In this document: piece by piece, positions 26,601 to 35,405 of the stretch | Position numbering within the stretch: the first letter of the stretch is position 1 | How the letters are laid out: every line of letters begins with the position of its first letter | Source: Candidatus Manganitrophus sp. | GTDB lineage: Bacteria > Nitrospirota > Nitrospiria > SBBL01 > Manganitrophaceae | Assembly (NCBI GenBank): GCA_028865235.1 | Contig: CP114561.1 | Span: 4,112,001-4,176,000 of the forward strand | DNA length: 64,000 bases | Direction of reading: 5' to 3' | Position numbers and translations under genes: made by a program | The notes under the pieces: generated by a model | The model's database searches: none | What the model was told of the DNA's origin: nothing | What the model saw: the letters and a program-made list of their open reading frames with translations, nothing else

Positions 26601-27380
26601 ATGGAGTGGGTGCAGCCTCTTTTCCGGTATGAGACCGCTTTTGTGCTGATTCTTTTTCGGACCGGGAGTTTTCTCGCCGTGCTCCCGATCATGAGCGGGC
26701 GCAGTATCCCCGGATTGATCAAGGTGTCGTTGGCGCTGGCGGTCTCGCTCCTCCTCGTGCCGATCATCCCGATTCAGCCGGCCCCGCCGACGGTCTCCGC
26801 CTGGGTGGTCGGTCTGGCGGGAGAGATGATGATCGGGTGGGTCATCGGGCTCGGGTCCCGTCTCATTTTCGCCGCGGTGGAACTCGGCGGTGAGCTCGCG
26901 GGTCTTCAGATGGGGTTCGGCATCGCCAATGTTATTGATCCGAGCTCCAATCAACCGGTTCCATTGATCGAACAGTTTTATACCCTTTTGGCGGTCCTCG
27001 TTTTCTTCGGGATCCATGCAGACCATCTGGTCCTTCGGGCGCTGGTTCAAAGCTTCACCATTCTTCCTCCGATGACCTTCAACCCCGGGGGAGTGCCGAT
27101 CGAGCAACTCGTTCAAGCGACCGGTCAGCTTTTTGTCATGGGGATGCGGATTGCGATTCCGGTCACCATCGCCCTTTTGCTCGCGAACGTTGCGCTCGGA
27201 ATCATCTCGCGCGTCGTTCCACAGATGAATGTGTGGCTGATGAGTTACCCGATCACGATCAGCCTCGGTCTTCTGATCATGGGAGCGACCCTCTCTCTCT
27301 ACGTCGCGCTGCTGCAGAACCAGATGGCCGGCCTGGAAGGAACGATCGGGGGGCTTTTGTTGGAGATGAAAAACCCATAA
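26601..27380 (+). CDS. fliR: Flagellar export gate protein FliR
   Basis: 259 residues, intact, with six predicted membrane segments and the FliR marks RTGSFLAVLPIMSGRSIPGLIKVSLALA, GEMMIGWVIGLGSRLIFAA, QMGFGIANVIDP and ALGIISRVVPQMNVWLMSYPI. ATG 26601 follows AGGAG by six bases. Together with FliP and FliQ it makes the export channel. A short heptad-type repeat follows the stop. Confidence 0.94.
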   Translation: MEWVQPLFRYETAFVLILFRTGSFLAVLPIMSGRSIPGLIKVSLALAVSLLLVPIIPIQPAPPTVSAWVVGLAGEMMIGWVIGLGSRLIFAAVELGGELAGLQMGFGIANVIDPSSNQPVPLIEQFYTLLAVLVFFGIHADHLVLRALVQSFTILPPMTFNPGGVPIEQLVQATGQLFVMGMRIAIPVTIALLLANVALGIISRVVPQMNVWLMSYPITISLGLLIMGATLSLYVALLQNQMAGLEGTIGGLLLEMKNP

Positions 27381-27415
27381 GGGAGTGAAGACATCTACTC
27401 CTCACTTCTCACGCA
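27381..27415. repeat. Short heptad-type inverted repeat between fliR and flhB
   Basis: Just after the fliR stop the sequence reads GGAGTGAAG, a short spacer, then TCCTCAC and TTCTCAC units (7-base period) that are complementary to the first arm. This leaves a small hairpin before flhB. Confidence 0.4.
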
Positions 27416-27428
27416 ATTGAGTTGATAA

Positions 27429-28500
27429 ATGGCATCGGACGATCAGGAAAAAAGCGAAAAAGCGAGTCCAAAACGGCGGGAGGAGGCCCGGAAGAAAGGG
27501 CAGGTCCCCAAAAGTCGGGAGATCCATTCCGCCGCGTTGATCCTTGGCGGCGTCCTCGGTTTTTCCATCACCGGACCGATAGTGATGTCGCAGATACGGA
27601 ATATGATGATTCAGACATGGAGCACCCTCTCCGCCACGCCGATGACGGAGGACTCTTTTTATCATTTGGGGATGACCCATCTTTCAGGGACGTTGCGGTT
27701 TCTCATCCCGGTGATGGGAATGCTCGGCGTGATCGTGGTTGCCGCCTCCTTCGGGCAGCATGGATGGGTTTGGTCCACGGAATCGTTGGCCCCCGATTGG
27801 TCTCGGCTCAATCCGATGAAGGGGGGGCGAAGAAGTTCTTTCGCTTCAGGCGGCCGCCGAGATGATCAAGACGCTGATCAAATTCATCGCCGTCGGCGGA
27901 CTTTCATACGTAGTCATTCGCCAAGCGATTCCGGCAATCTCCACGGCGATGCAGGCGGAGCCTTCTCAAATGCTGGCGATTGCAGGGGAGAGGATCTCCA
28001 AGTTGGCCCTGACGACCGGTCTCCTGATCGCCTTTCTCGGAGTGGCTGATTATCTCTTTCAGTGGTGGAACCTGGAGCGGAGCCTCCGGATGACGAAACA
28101 GGAGATGAAGGAGGAGATGCGGCAGAGCGAAGGGGATCCGATGATCCGGGCGCGTGTGCGGAGCGCTCAGAAGGAGATGGCCCGTAAACGGATGATGGCC
28201 GATGTGCCGAAGGCCGACGTGGTCCTGACCAACCCGACGACCCTGGCGGTGGCCCTCGTGTATCAACACGGGAAAATGAAGGCACCGAAGGTGGTGGCGA
28301 AAGGGGCCGGCTTTATCGCGGAGCGGATACGGGAGATCGCCCGTCAACACGGGGTTCCGGTGATCGAGAACAAACCGCTTGCCCGCGCCCTCTTCAAGGC
28401 GGTCAAAATCGGCGATCCGATTCCGTCAAAGCTCTACCGCGCCGTCGCGGAAATTTTGGCGTATGTCTATCGCATGAAGCAAAAAAACTGGAGGGGGTAG
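27429..28500 (+). CDS. flhB: Flagellar export switch protein FlhB (frameshifted at G7 run; NPTT cleavage site)
   Basis: About 357 residues. The first frame has EKASPKRREEARKKGQVPKSREI and two membrane helices up to DWSRLNPMKG. Seven G (27821-27827) then break the frame, perhaps with a second indel at TTCTTT (27836-27841), and it resumes at AAAEMIKTLIKFIAVGGLSYVV. The cytoplasmic domain has the autocleavage loop, but reads N-P-T-T where nearly all FlhB proteins have N-P-T-H. Cleavage between Asn and Pro is what flips specificity from hook to filament. The stop TAG lies inside a heptad repeat. Confidence 0.92.
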
Positions 28501-28588
28501 GGTGTAGGGGGATGGGGTATAGGGGAAGGCCAAAAAGATTTTTGTTTTCATCTTTTCCCCCCCTACCCCCTGCCTTCTACTTTCTTCC
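28493..28588. repeat. Heptad array with complementary second arm between flhB and flhA
   Basis: Units GGGGGTA, GGGTGTA, GGGGGAT, GGGGTAT and AGGGGAA run from 28493 to 28527. After a short AT-rich loop region the complementary units CCCCCTA, CCCCCTG, CCTTCTA and CTTTCTT run from 28559 to 28586. The flhB stop lies across the first two units, so the transcript between flhB and flhA can fold into a long imperfect hairpin. Confidence 0.7.
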
Positions 28589-28606
28589 GTTACTTAGGAT
28601 TTTCAC

Positions 28607-30717
28607 ATGGCAGAAACCGTCACACAAGAAGCGCCGGCCGGATCGTGGCTGAAGAACGGGGACATCGTTCTGAGCCTCGGGGTGGTGGGGATTTTAATGC
28701 TGATGATCCTCCCCCTGCCGAGGGTTCTCGTCGATCTTCTTCTCGCCTTCAATCTGAGTCTGGCCCTGATCGTTCTCTTTGTTTCGATGTATACCCTCCA
28801 TCCGATGGAGTTTTCCGCTTTCCCCTCGGTCCTCCTTCTTGTGACCCTCTTCCGTCTCGCGCTCAACATCGCCTCGACGCGGCTGATTCTCCTCCACGGA
28901 AGCGAAGGCATCGACGCGGCGGGGCAGGTCATCGAGACCTTCGGCAACTTCGTCGTCGGCGGCAACTATACCGTCGGGCTCGTCGTCTTCGCCATCCTCG
29001 TCGTCATCAACTTTGTGGTCATCACGAAGGGCGCCGGCCGGATCGCCGAGGTGGCCGCGCGCTTCACCCTCGACGCGATGCCGGGGAAGCAGATGGCAAT
29101 CGACGCCGATCTGAACGCCGGACTGATCGATGAGGACGAGGCGCGCCGGTCGCGGCGGAAGGCGGTCTCGCAGGAGGCCGACTTCTACGGCGCGATGGAC
29201 GGCGCGAGCAAGTTCGTCCGCGGCGACGCGATCGCCGGGATTGTGATCATCTTCGTCAACATCCTCGGCGGACTGATCATCGGGGTTCTGCAGCAGGGCA
29301 TGGGCTTCATGGCGAGCGACTCAACCTGTACACCAAGCTGACGGTCGGCGAGGGCCTGGTCACGCAGATTCCGGCGCTGCTCATCTCAACCGCAACGGGC
29401 ATCGTCGTGAGGCGGGCGGCGGCGGAATCGAACCTCGGCGGGCAGGTGTTTTCGCGGCTGATCCTGGTCCATTCGCGGCCGCTCATGGGGGGGGCGTCGA
29501 TCCTCTTCCTGTTCGGGGCGATGCCGGGCCTGCCGAAGCTCGCTTTTCTTCACGCTTGCGGCAGCGTGATGCGGGTACCTGGGCTATACCGTCGCAGAAA
29601 AGCGAACGGCTGATGCGGTCGCGGTCGAGGCCAAACCGGCGGCGAAGGAGACCGCCGCCCCGATGATCCCCGAAAAACAGGAGTGGATCGTTCCGCTCGA
29701 CTTGATGGAGTTGAAGGTCGGCTACGGGCTGATCCCGATCGTTGACGAGGCGCAGGGGGAACTGCTGAAGCGGATCACGGCGATTCGAAAACAGCTTGCC
29801 TTGGAGCTCGGCTTTGTCGTTCCGCCGATTCATATCCGGGATAACCTTCAGATCAAACCAAATGAATATCTGATTCTGATCAAAGGGGTGGAGGTCGCCC
29901 GTGGCGATCTGCTGCCGGGCCATTATCTGGCGATGAACCCGAGCGGGGTCGATCGCGGAATCGGCGGGATCGAAACTAAAGAGCCTTGTTTCGGCCTGCC
30001 GGCGCTCTGGATCACGGAAAAGGAGAAGGATCGCGCGCAGACGGCCGGTTATACCGTGGTCGATGCGCCGTCGATCGTCGCGACCCATCTGACCGAAATC
30101 CTCCGAGGCCATGCGCATGAACTCCTCGGACGCCAAGAGGTCCAGCAGCTGATCGAGCGCTTCGGGAAAGAAGCGCCGAAGGTGGTCGAGGAGTTGATCC
30201 CGACGCTCCTTCCCCTCGGCGGGGTCGTCAAAGTTCTCAGCAATCTCCTTCGGGAGCGGGTGCCGATCCGGGATCTTCCGACCATCTTGGAGACGCTGGC
30301 CGATACGGCCCCCACGACCAAAGACCCAGACCTATTGACCGAATCGGTCCGTCAGGCGCTGGGCCGGACGATCACCCGGCAGCACCAGACCTCCGATCGA
30401 ACGCTGCCGGTCATCGGGATCGATCCGCTTCTCGACCAGCGGATTGCGTCGAGCATCCAGCAGACCGCTCAGGGATCGGTCCTGACGCTTGATCCTCTCT
30501 TGGCGCAGAAGATCCTTCTCCGGATCCGGCAGGCGGTCGAGCAGGTCTCGATGAAGGGAACCCCCCGGTTGTCCTCTGCTCCCCGATGATCCGGCCGCAC
30601 CTGCGCAAATTGGTCGAGCGGTTTATTCCCAATTTGGTGATCCTCTCCTCCAGTGAGGTGGTCTCGCCGATCCGAATTCAATCGATCGAAACCGTGAAGG
30701 TGACCGATGCAGATTAA
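28607..30717 (+). CDS. flhA: Flagellar export protein FlhA (at least three frameshifts)
   Basis: The pieces sum to about 703 residues, normal for FlhA. The membrane part has VVGILMLMILPLPRVLVDLLLAFN, PSVLLLVTLFRLALNIASTRLIL and the FHIPEP-region equivalent GRIAEVAARFTLDAMPGKQMAIDADLNAGLIDEDEARRSR (in segments). The cytoplasmic part has the QEWIVPLDLMELKVGYGLIPIV and RDNLQIKPNEYLILIKG domains. Breaks lie near 29310-29320, at T4 29544-29547 followed by an in-frame TGA at 29567, and at C6 30561-30566. The restored end (VERFIPNLVILSSSEV) overlaps flhF by 11 bases. FlhA is the export gate platform for chaperone-substrate complexes. Confidence 0.92.
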
Positions 30718-31960
30718 AAAGTACGAGGTGTTCGAAATTGCGGAGGCGCTCCAAGCGATCAAGAAGGAGATGGGACCGGACGCCGTTATCTTGTCTACGC
30801 GCGAAATTCGGAAGGGGGACTTCGGGCTCCTCGGCCGTCCGATGATCGAGGTGACCGCCGCCGTCGATCCGCCGAGCCCGATGCAGCAACAGCGGGAGCG
30901 GAGGCAGACGGAAGAGAGGTCCGAACCGGTCAGGGGAGAGACATCCCGCAGGGACGTTTCCACGGGCGAATCGAAGGGATTCGGTGATCTCTTGGAAGAA
31001 GCTGGCCGGACAGCGGGCGCCGATCCGGCCATCGGATCGGTCTTGGAAGAGCTTCGCGCGCTCAAGGAGTCGATGGAGGCCCTTCGGAAATCGAACCTGG
31101 GGATGAGAGAGGAGCTATCGGCGATGAAAAGCCGATCCCATTTCCCCATTCCGCAATCGGCAATCCGCGATCCGCAATCGAATGATCTTCATCCGACCCT
31201 GGCGTCCATTTACCGGCGGTTGGTCTTAAACGGGGTCGATCAAACGATCGCGTCCGACCTGCTCCAAATCATGAAGCGGAAACTCGGGCCGGAGGATCTC
31301 TGGAAAGAAGACTTCGTCGAAAATTATCTCAGGGAGATGATCAAGGGGATGGCTCAGGCGGCGGTGGCGATGGAGCGGCCGAAGCAAGGAGGGAAGGTCG
31401 TTGCATTGATCGGGCCGACCGGTGTCGGAAAGACCACCACCGTCGCAAAGTTGGCGGCCCATCACTTTCGAAAGAAAGGGAAGGTGACCTTAGCGACACT
31501 CGATACGTATCGCATCGGCGCGGTGGAGCAGCTGAAGATATACGCAAAAATCATCGGGGCGCCGGTCGTGGTTTCGGAAGACCGGCTCAAAGAGGTGGTG
31601 GCCCGCCGTCAGGAGGGAGAACTGATCCTCATCGACACCGCCGGGCGAAGCCATCTGAACACTTCGCAGTTGGAATCGCTGGCGGTCCTCTCCCGGATCG
31701 ACGCACCGGTCGAGACCCATCTGGTCCTCTCCTCCAACACCCGGGAGCGCGATCTGGAAGAGATCATCGATCGTTTCTCCGCCGTTCCGATCAGCTATTT
31801 TCTCTTTACCAAAACGGATGAAACCCGAAACTACGGATCCCTTTTAACCGCGATGAGAAGAAAAGGAAAGCCGCTTTCGTATTTGACCATGGGACAGCGG
31901 GTTCCGGAGGATATCGAGGTCGCAACCCCCAAACGGATCGCCGATCTGGTATTGAATTGA
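30707..31960 (+). CDS. flhF: Signal-recognition-type GTPase FlhF (intact, with heptad-encoded linker)
   Basis: 417 residues. N-terminal B domain (MQIKKYEVFEIAEALQAIKKEMGPDAVILSTREIR), a linker, then an NG GTPase domain with G1 GPTGVGKTTTVAKLAAH, G2-region LDTYRIGAVEQL, G3 LIDTAGRS and G4 TKTDE. FlhF sets flagellar number and pole position with FlhG. Residues about 145-160 of the linker (SHFPIPQSAIRDPQSND) are encoded by an in-frame 7-base-period array, an unusual insertion. It overlaps flhA and is followed by a palindromic repeat and flhG. Confidence 0.93.
   Translation: MQIKKYEVFEIAEALQAIKKEMGPDAVILSTREIRKGDFGLLGRPMIEVTAAVDPPSPMQQQRERRQTEERSEPVRGETSRRDVSTGESKGFGDLLEEAGRTAGADPAIGSVLEELRALKESMEALRKSNLGMREELSAMKSRSHFPIPQSAIRDPQSNDLHPTLASIYRRLVLNGVDQTIASDLLQIMKRKLGPEDLWKEDFVENYLREMIKGMAQAAVAMERPKQGGKVVALIGPTGVGKTTTVAKLAAHHFRKKGKVTLATLDTYRIGAVEQLKIYAKIIGAPVVVSEDRLKEVVARRQEGELILIDTAGRSHLNTSQLESLAVLSRIDAPVETHLVLSSNTRERDLEEIIDRFSAVPISYFLFTKTDETRNYGSLLTAMRRKGKPLSYLTMGQRVPEDIEVATPKRIADLVLN
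31137..31185 (+). repeat. In-frame heptad array inside flhF
   Basis: Units CCCATTT, CCCCATT, CCGCAAT, CGGCAAT, CCGCGAT, CCGCAAT and CGAATGA follow one another without slips. Because 7 is not a multiple of 3, the repeat is read in all three phases, giving the peptide IPQSAIRDPQSN in the FlhF linker. Confidence 0.75.
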
Positions 31961-31962
31961 TT

Positions 31963-32018
31963 GTAGGGGGAGACCTGCGTGTCTGCCCAGGGCGGTCACA
32001 TCGGACCGCCCCATACGC
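31963..32018. repeat. REP-like palindromic element with two internal hairpins between flhF and flhG
   Basis: The element opens GTAGGGG and closes CCCCATAC (near-complementary outer ends). It holds two inner hairpins: GGGGAGAC / GTCTGCCC (one mismatch) and a perfect 8-base stem GGGCGGTC / GACCGCCC (31989-32010). The layout resembles intergenic palindromic repeats found in many copies in environmental bacterial genomes; its copy number here cannot be told from one window. Confidence 0.6.
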
Positions 32019-32032
32019 AAAAGGACAACAAA

Positions 32033-32934
32033 ATGGATCAAGCAAAAACGTTAAGGAAATGGGCGGAGGGTTCTTCCGGAGCGCCCCGGCAGCCGAGGGT
32101 CATCGCCGTCACGAGCGGAAAGGGAGGGGTCGGGAAGACGAACGTCGTCGCGAACCTCGCCGTGGCTTTCTCCCAACTGGGGCAACGGGTTCTGATCTTG
32201 GATGCCGATCTGGCCCTGGGAAATGTCGATGTCCTCTTCGGCATTGTGCCGCCCTACACGTTGGAGCATGTTCTTCTGGGGGAGAAGTCGATCTCGGAGA
32301 TCATGGTTCAGGGTCCGGCGGGGATCCGGATCCTTCCGACCAGCTCGGGAACGGGGAGGAAATGTCGCAGTTGACCGCGGAGCAGAAGCTGATTCTCCTC
32401 TCCGCGCTCGAACGGCTCGAAGAGGAGGTCGATATCTTTTTGATCGATACCGCAGCGGGCATCTCGTCCAACGTCATTTACTTCAACACCGTGGCGCAGG
32501 AAATCGTGGTGGTGGCGACCCCCGAGCCGACGTCGATCACCGACGCCTACGCGATGATGAAGGTGTTGTCCCGGCAACATCATGAAAAACGATTCAACCT
32601 CCTGGTCAACATGGTTCGGGGAGCGCAGGAGGGAAAAGAGATCTTCAAAAAACTCAGCAGAGTCGCCGATCAGTTTCTGGGGGTCGCCGTCGACTATGTC
32701 GGCGCCATTCCTTACGATGATTATCTGCGGATGGCGGTCTGCGAGCAGAAGACGGTCGTGGAACGTTATCCGAGCGCCCGGTCGAGTCTTCGATTCGCCG
32801 AACTGGCCCAAGAAATCCTCCAGCGTCCGGTCAGCCCGATTCCGAAGGGGAACGTTCAATTTCTCTGGAAGTCGTTTTTGTTCCAGAACGCGGACGGTCC
32901 GCGGGCCCCTTCCATCGGCGGGATGGAGGAGTAG
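32033..32934 (+). CDS. flhG: MinD-family ATPase FlhG (frameshifted at G4 run)
   Basis: About 300 residues. The deviant Walker A motif is in VIAVTSGKGGVGKTNVVANLA, followed by LILDADLALGNVDVLFGI. The other frame continues from EEMSQLTAEQKLILLSALERLEEEVDIFLIDTAAGISSNV and VVVATPEPTSITDAYAMMKVL to IPYDDYLRMAV. The break is at G4 (32353-32356). FlhG counteracts FlhF and limits flagellar number. ATG 32033 is chosen rather than earlier in-frame starts, which lie inside the palindromic element. Confidence 0.9.
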
Positions 32935-32943
32935 GACAGAGGG

Positions 32944-33708
32944 ATGCCAAAGGGCCCGGATAAAGAGGCGGCCACCCGACGCAGGCCCACCCCCTCCATC
33001 GACGCGGCGGCCGCTGAAAGGCTGATCTCGGAATTTGCGCCGATCATTCGATACCTGGCGCAGCGGCTGGTATTCCGTCTGCCACCCTCGTTGGATGTGG
33101 AGGATTTGATTCACGCGGGGGTGATCGGGCTGATGGACGCCATCGGCAAGTATGATCCGTCGCGGGAGGCCCGGTTTCGAACCTATGCGGAATTTCGAAT
33201 CCGCGGCGCCATGCTGGATGAAATTCGATCGCTCGACTGGATGCCGCGGTCGGTCCGGGAAAAGATCACGCTGTTTCAGAGGACCCTCGAGAAGCTGTCG
33301 AAGGAGCTGGGACGCGCCCCCTCCGAAGAAGAGATTGCGGCGGCCTCGAGATGGACGCCGCTCAGTTCGACGCCTTTCTCTTTCAGGCGAAGGGGATCAG
33401 CCTGCTCCATCTGGAAGATGTCGGATTGGAAGAGGGAGATGAGCGCCGGTTTATCGAGTCGCTGGCCGACCTCAACGCGGAAAATCCGCTTCTCTCCCCT
33501 GCTTGCGCAAGGGCTTCGAGATCGGCTGGTCCAGGCGATCGATCACCTTCCGCAGAAAGAGCGGCAGGTGATTTCGCTTTACTACTTCGACGAGTTGACG
33601 ATGAAAGAGATCGGACAGGTTTTAAAGGTGACCGAATCAAGGGTCTGTCAGCTCCATGCTCAGGCGATCGGCCGGTTGAAAGGGGCGTTGGCTGAAAAAA
33701 AGGAATAA
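32944..33708 (+). CDS. fliA: RNA polymerase sigma factor FliA (sigma-28), with two compensating frameshifts
   Basis: 254 residues as read. Region 2 is clear (RLISEFAPIIRYLAQRLVFRLPPSLDVEDLIHAGVIGLMDAIGKYDP, in segments, and FRTYAEFRIRGAMLDEIRSLDWMPRSVR). Region 4 is clear (LPQKERQVISLYYFDELTMKEIGQVLKVTESRVCQLHAQAI). About 50 residues between them (SRWTPLSSTPFSFRRRG to RKIRFSP) are out of frame. The natural SEMDAAQFDAFLFQAKGISLLHLEDV is in the next frame, so one indel near 33344 and one at C4 33496-33499 cancel out. FliA would transcribe late filament and chemotaxis genes. Confidence 0.9.
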   Translation: MPKGPDKEAATRRRPTPSIDAAAAERLISEFAPIIRYLAQRLVFRLPPSLDVEDLIHAGVIGLMDAIGKYDPSREARFRTYAEFRIRGAMLDEIRSLDWMPRSVREKITLFQRTLEKLSKELGRAPSEEEIAAASRWTPLSSTPFSFRRRGSACSIWKMSDWKREMSAGLSSRWPTSTRKIRFSPLLAQGLRDRLVQAIDHLPQKERQVISLYYFDELTMKEIGQVLKVTESRVCQLHAQAIGRLKGALAEKKE

Positions 33709-33746
33709 GGATGAAACACGCCTTTTTGGCATTTGGAAGGTAAAAC

Positions 33747-35364
33747 GTGGGAACGGATGTGACGAAGCCGCTGCAAGTATTGGTGGTTGAAGATTCGGCG
33801 GAAGACGCCGAGTTGTTGATCGACGCGTTGCGCCGGGGCAACTATGATCCGACCTATGAACGTGTAGAGACACCGGAAGCGATGACGGCGGCGTTGGATC
33901 GGCAGCGCTGGGACATTGTCTTCGGCGATTACTCCATGCCGCACTTCGACGGGGTGTCCGCCTTGAACTTGCTGAGGAAGAGGGGTTGGATATCCCGTTC
34001 ATTTTCGTCTCCGGAACGATCGGCGAGGACACCGCGGTGGATTCGATGCGGAACGGGGCGAACGACTATGTCATGAAAGGGAATTTCAAGCGGTTAATTC
34101 CCGCCGTCGATCGGGAACTGCGTGAAGCGGCCGAACGACGGGAACGGAGGTGGGCCGAGGCGGCGCTGCGGCAAAATGAGGACTACTTCCAGTCACTGAT
34201 CGAGCATTCGTCGGACATTATCACGGTGATTGATGTGATGGGGGGGATTCTTTACGACAGCCCCTCCGTGGAGCGGGTGCTGGGGTATCGGCAGGGAGCG
34301 TTGGTCGGACAGAACATTTTTCAGTGCGTTCATCCGGACGACATCCCCCATCTGATGGAGGCCGTCAGAAAGGGTTCCCAGGAGCTTGAGAAGGCTTTTT
34401 AGTTGAGTTCCGATTTCGGCACCGGGACGGGTCGTGGCGCTTGCTCGAATCGATGGGAAGGGGTCACCGAAACCATTCCGGCGCCGTGATCGGCATTATC
34501 AATTCCCGTGATATTACCAGGCGCAAACGGGCGGAAGAAGAGTTACATGCCGCCCAAGCCCATCTGCTTCAGTCGGAGAAGATGGCTTCGCTCGGTCAAC
34601 TGGCGGCGGGGGTGGCCCACGAAATCAACAATCCGGTCGGATTCGTCAGCAGCAATCTGAGGACACTCGAGGAGTATATGGCCGAATTGATCCAATTGAT
34701 TTCAGGTTATGGGTCGCTCCTTGCCGTGGTGGAGCGGGGAGAGGGTGACGCCGTTGAAGGCGAGCGGAAGCGGGTTCGATCACTCGAGAAAGAGGTGAAT
34801 GTCGGCTTTCTCCTCGAAGACCTCTCCCGGCTGGTGGCGCAGTCCCTCGACGGGATGGAACGGATTCGTCAAATCATCAAGGATCTGAAGGAGTTCTCGC
34901 ACGTCGACCAGGGAGAGCGGATGCGGATGAACCTCAACCAGGGGATCGAGAGCACCCTGAACATCGTCTGGAACGAGCTGAAGTACAAAGCCGAGGTGAT
35001 CAAAGAACTGGGGGAGATTCCGGAGATTCTCTGCTATCCGCAGCAGATCAATCAGGTTTTCATGAACCTGCTGGTGAACGCCGCGCATGCGATCAGGGAG
35101 CGGGGAAAGATCTGGATCCGCAGCCGAGTCGAAGGGGATTGGATCGTCGTAGAGATCGAGGATACCGGCTGCGGGATTTCGGAAGAACATGTCAAGAAGA
35201 TCTTCGATCCTTTCTTCACCACCAAGCCGGTGGGGAAGGGGACCGGGCTGGGTCTGTCGGTGTCGTACGGGATCGTTCAGACGCACAACGGAAAGATCGA
35301 GGTCGAGAGCGCGGTCGGTAAGGGAACCAAATTCCGTCTTCTCCTGCCGATGACAGTGGCTTGA
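33747..35364 (+). CDS. Hybrid histidine kinase: receiver-PAS-HisKA-HATPase (two frameshifts)
   Basis: About 539 residues. N-terminal receiver (LQVLVVEDSAEDAELLIDAL, phospho-acceptor D in IVFGDYSMPHFDG, VSGTIGEDTAVDSM, YVMKGN), PAS domain (DYFQSLIEHSSDIITVIDVMGGILYDSPSVERVLGY), then a kinase core with H-box AAGVAHEINNPVGFVSSNL, N-box NLLVNAAHAI, G1 DTGCGISEEH, F DPFFTTKP and G2 GKGTGLGLSVSYG. Breaks are at G4 33982-33985 and T5 34396-34400. GTG 33747 follows GGAAGG. The last 437 bases are nearly identical to the next kinase. No membrane segment is present, so it is cytoplasmic; the signal is unknown. Confidence 0.82.
34915..35351 (+). repeat. 437-base kinase-tail segment duplicated at 38228-38664
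   Basis: I aligned the two blocks by eye at a constant offset of 3313 bases and find four differing positions (three around the G2-box codons TCG TAC GGG versus TCC TAT CGG, one GGT/GGC). Both encode the HATPase part of adjacent kinases. This indicates a recent duplication or gene conversion. Confidence 0.9.
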
Positions 35365-35405
35365 GACGGAAGAGGAAATAAAGAGAATCCTCGGAACGGA
35401 ACGGA

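Noticed and set aside
28501..28606. Rho-independent terminator between flhB and flhA
   Set aside because: The stem is an imperfect heptad hairpin without a terminal T-run, and flhA belongs to the same operon.
27429..30717. True pseudogenes in the export apparatus
   Set aside because: Breaks sit mostly on homopolymers while all motifs and lengths are preserved, which fits sequencing error better than decay.
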